Below, one piece after another: positions 6,347 through 6,604 of a DNA stretch of 6,604 bases. The translations under genes and the position numbers were made by a program. The DNA is taken from positions 1 through 6,604 of the forward strand of contig QKDV01000100.1 of the NCBI GenBank assembly GCA_003251955.1, given 5' to 3'. Source of the stretch: Methanospirillum hungatei. GTDB taxonomy: Archaea; Halobacteriota; Methanomicrobia; Methanomicrobiales; Methanospirillaceae. Under the pieces are notes generated by a model. It did no database searches, had not been told where the DNA came from, and saw nothing but the letters and a program-made list of their open reading frames with translations. The stretch's first letter is position 1; each line of letters begins with the position of its first letter.

Positions 6347-6604
<258 letters not shown>

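Overview
The window looks like chromosomal DNA of a methanogenic euryarchaeon, most likely a member of the Methanomicrobiales (Methanospirillum-like; the exact genus is an inference). The strongest evidence is a complete Sep-tRNA:Cys-tRNA synthase (SepCysS), an enzyme of tRNA-dependent cysteine synthesis that is typical of methanogens. It sits beside a CTU1/NcsA/TtuA-type tRNA thiolase and a quinolinate synthase of archaeal length. Base composition is moderate and even, and there are no mobile elements, CRISPR arrays or RNA genes that I can see.

Layout. Positions 1-717 (+) hold the 3' part of a tRNA 2-thiolation ATPase whose start lies before the window. It converges on a SufS-like cysteine desulfurase on the minus strand (752-1939). 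A divergent intergenic region (about 1940-2058) separates this from a plus-strand run of nadA (about 2059-3054), iscS (3114-4307) and iscU (4300-4740); iscS and iscU overlap by 8 bases. A T-run follows iscU, then a 238-bp gap (4741-4978) with a candidate TATA box and operator-like dyads. After it come SepCysS (4979-6346) and, 12 bases later, the first 82 codons of an O-acetylhomoserine sulfhydrylase-type gene (6359 to the window edge).

How the genes fit together. Nearly every product makes, carries or uses activated sulfur. Two different cysteine desulfurases (SufS-like and IscS-like) can make persulfide sulfur. IscU can build Fe-S clusters on it. NadA needs a [4Fe-4S] cluster, the thiolase has the three-cysteine set for an Fe-S cluster, SepCysS takes sulfur to make Cys-tRNA(Cys), and the MetY-like enzyme would fix sulfide into homocysteine. 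Four of the seven genes encode PLP fold-type I enzymes. I read the window as a sulfur-trafficking island.

The most unexpected signal is an exact 18-bp sequence present in opposite orientation at the nadA start (2046-2063) and just downstream of a candidate TATA box before SepCysS (4929-4946). It contains the perfect dyad TCAC-N4-GTGA. This could be the operator of an unidentified regulator linking NAD/Fe-S synthesis with tRNA-dependent cysteine synthesis. The second notable point is an N-terminal extension of about 70 residues on SepCysS that probably corresponds to a fused, truncated SepCysE-like docking domain.
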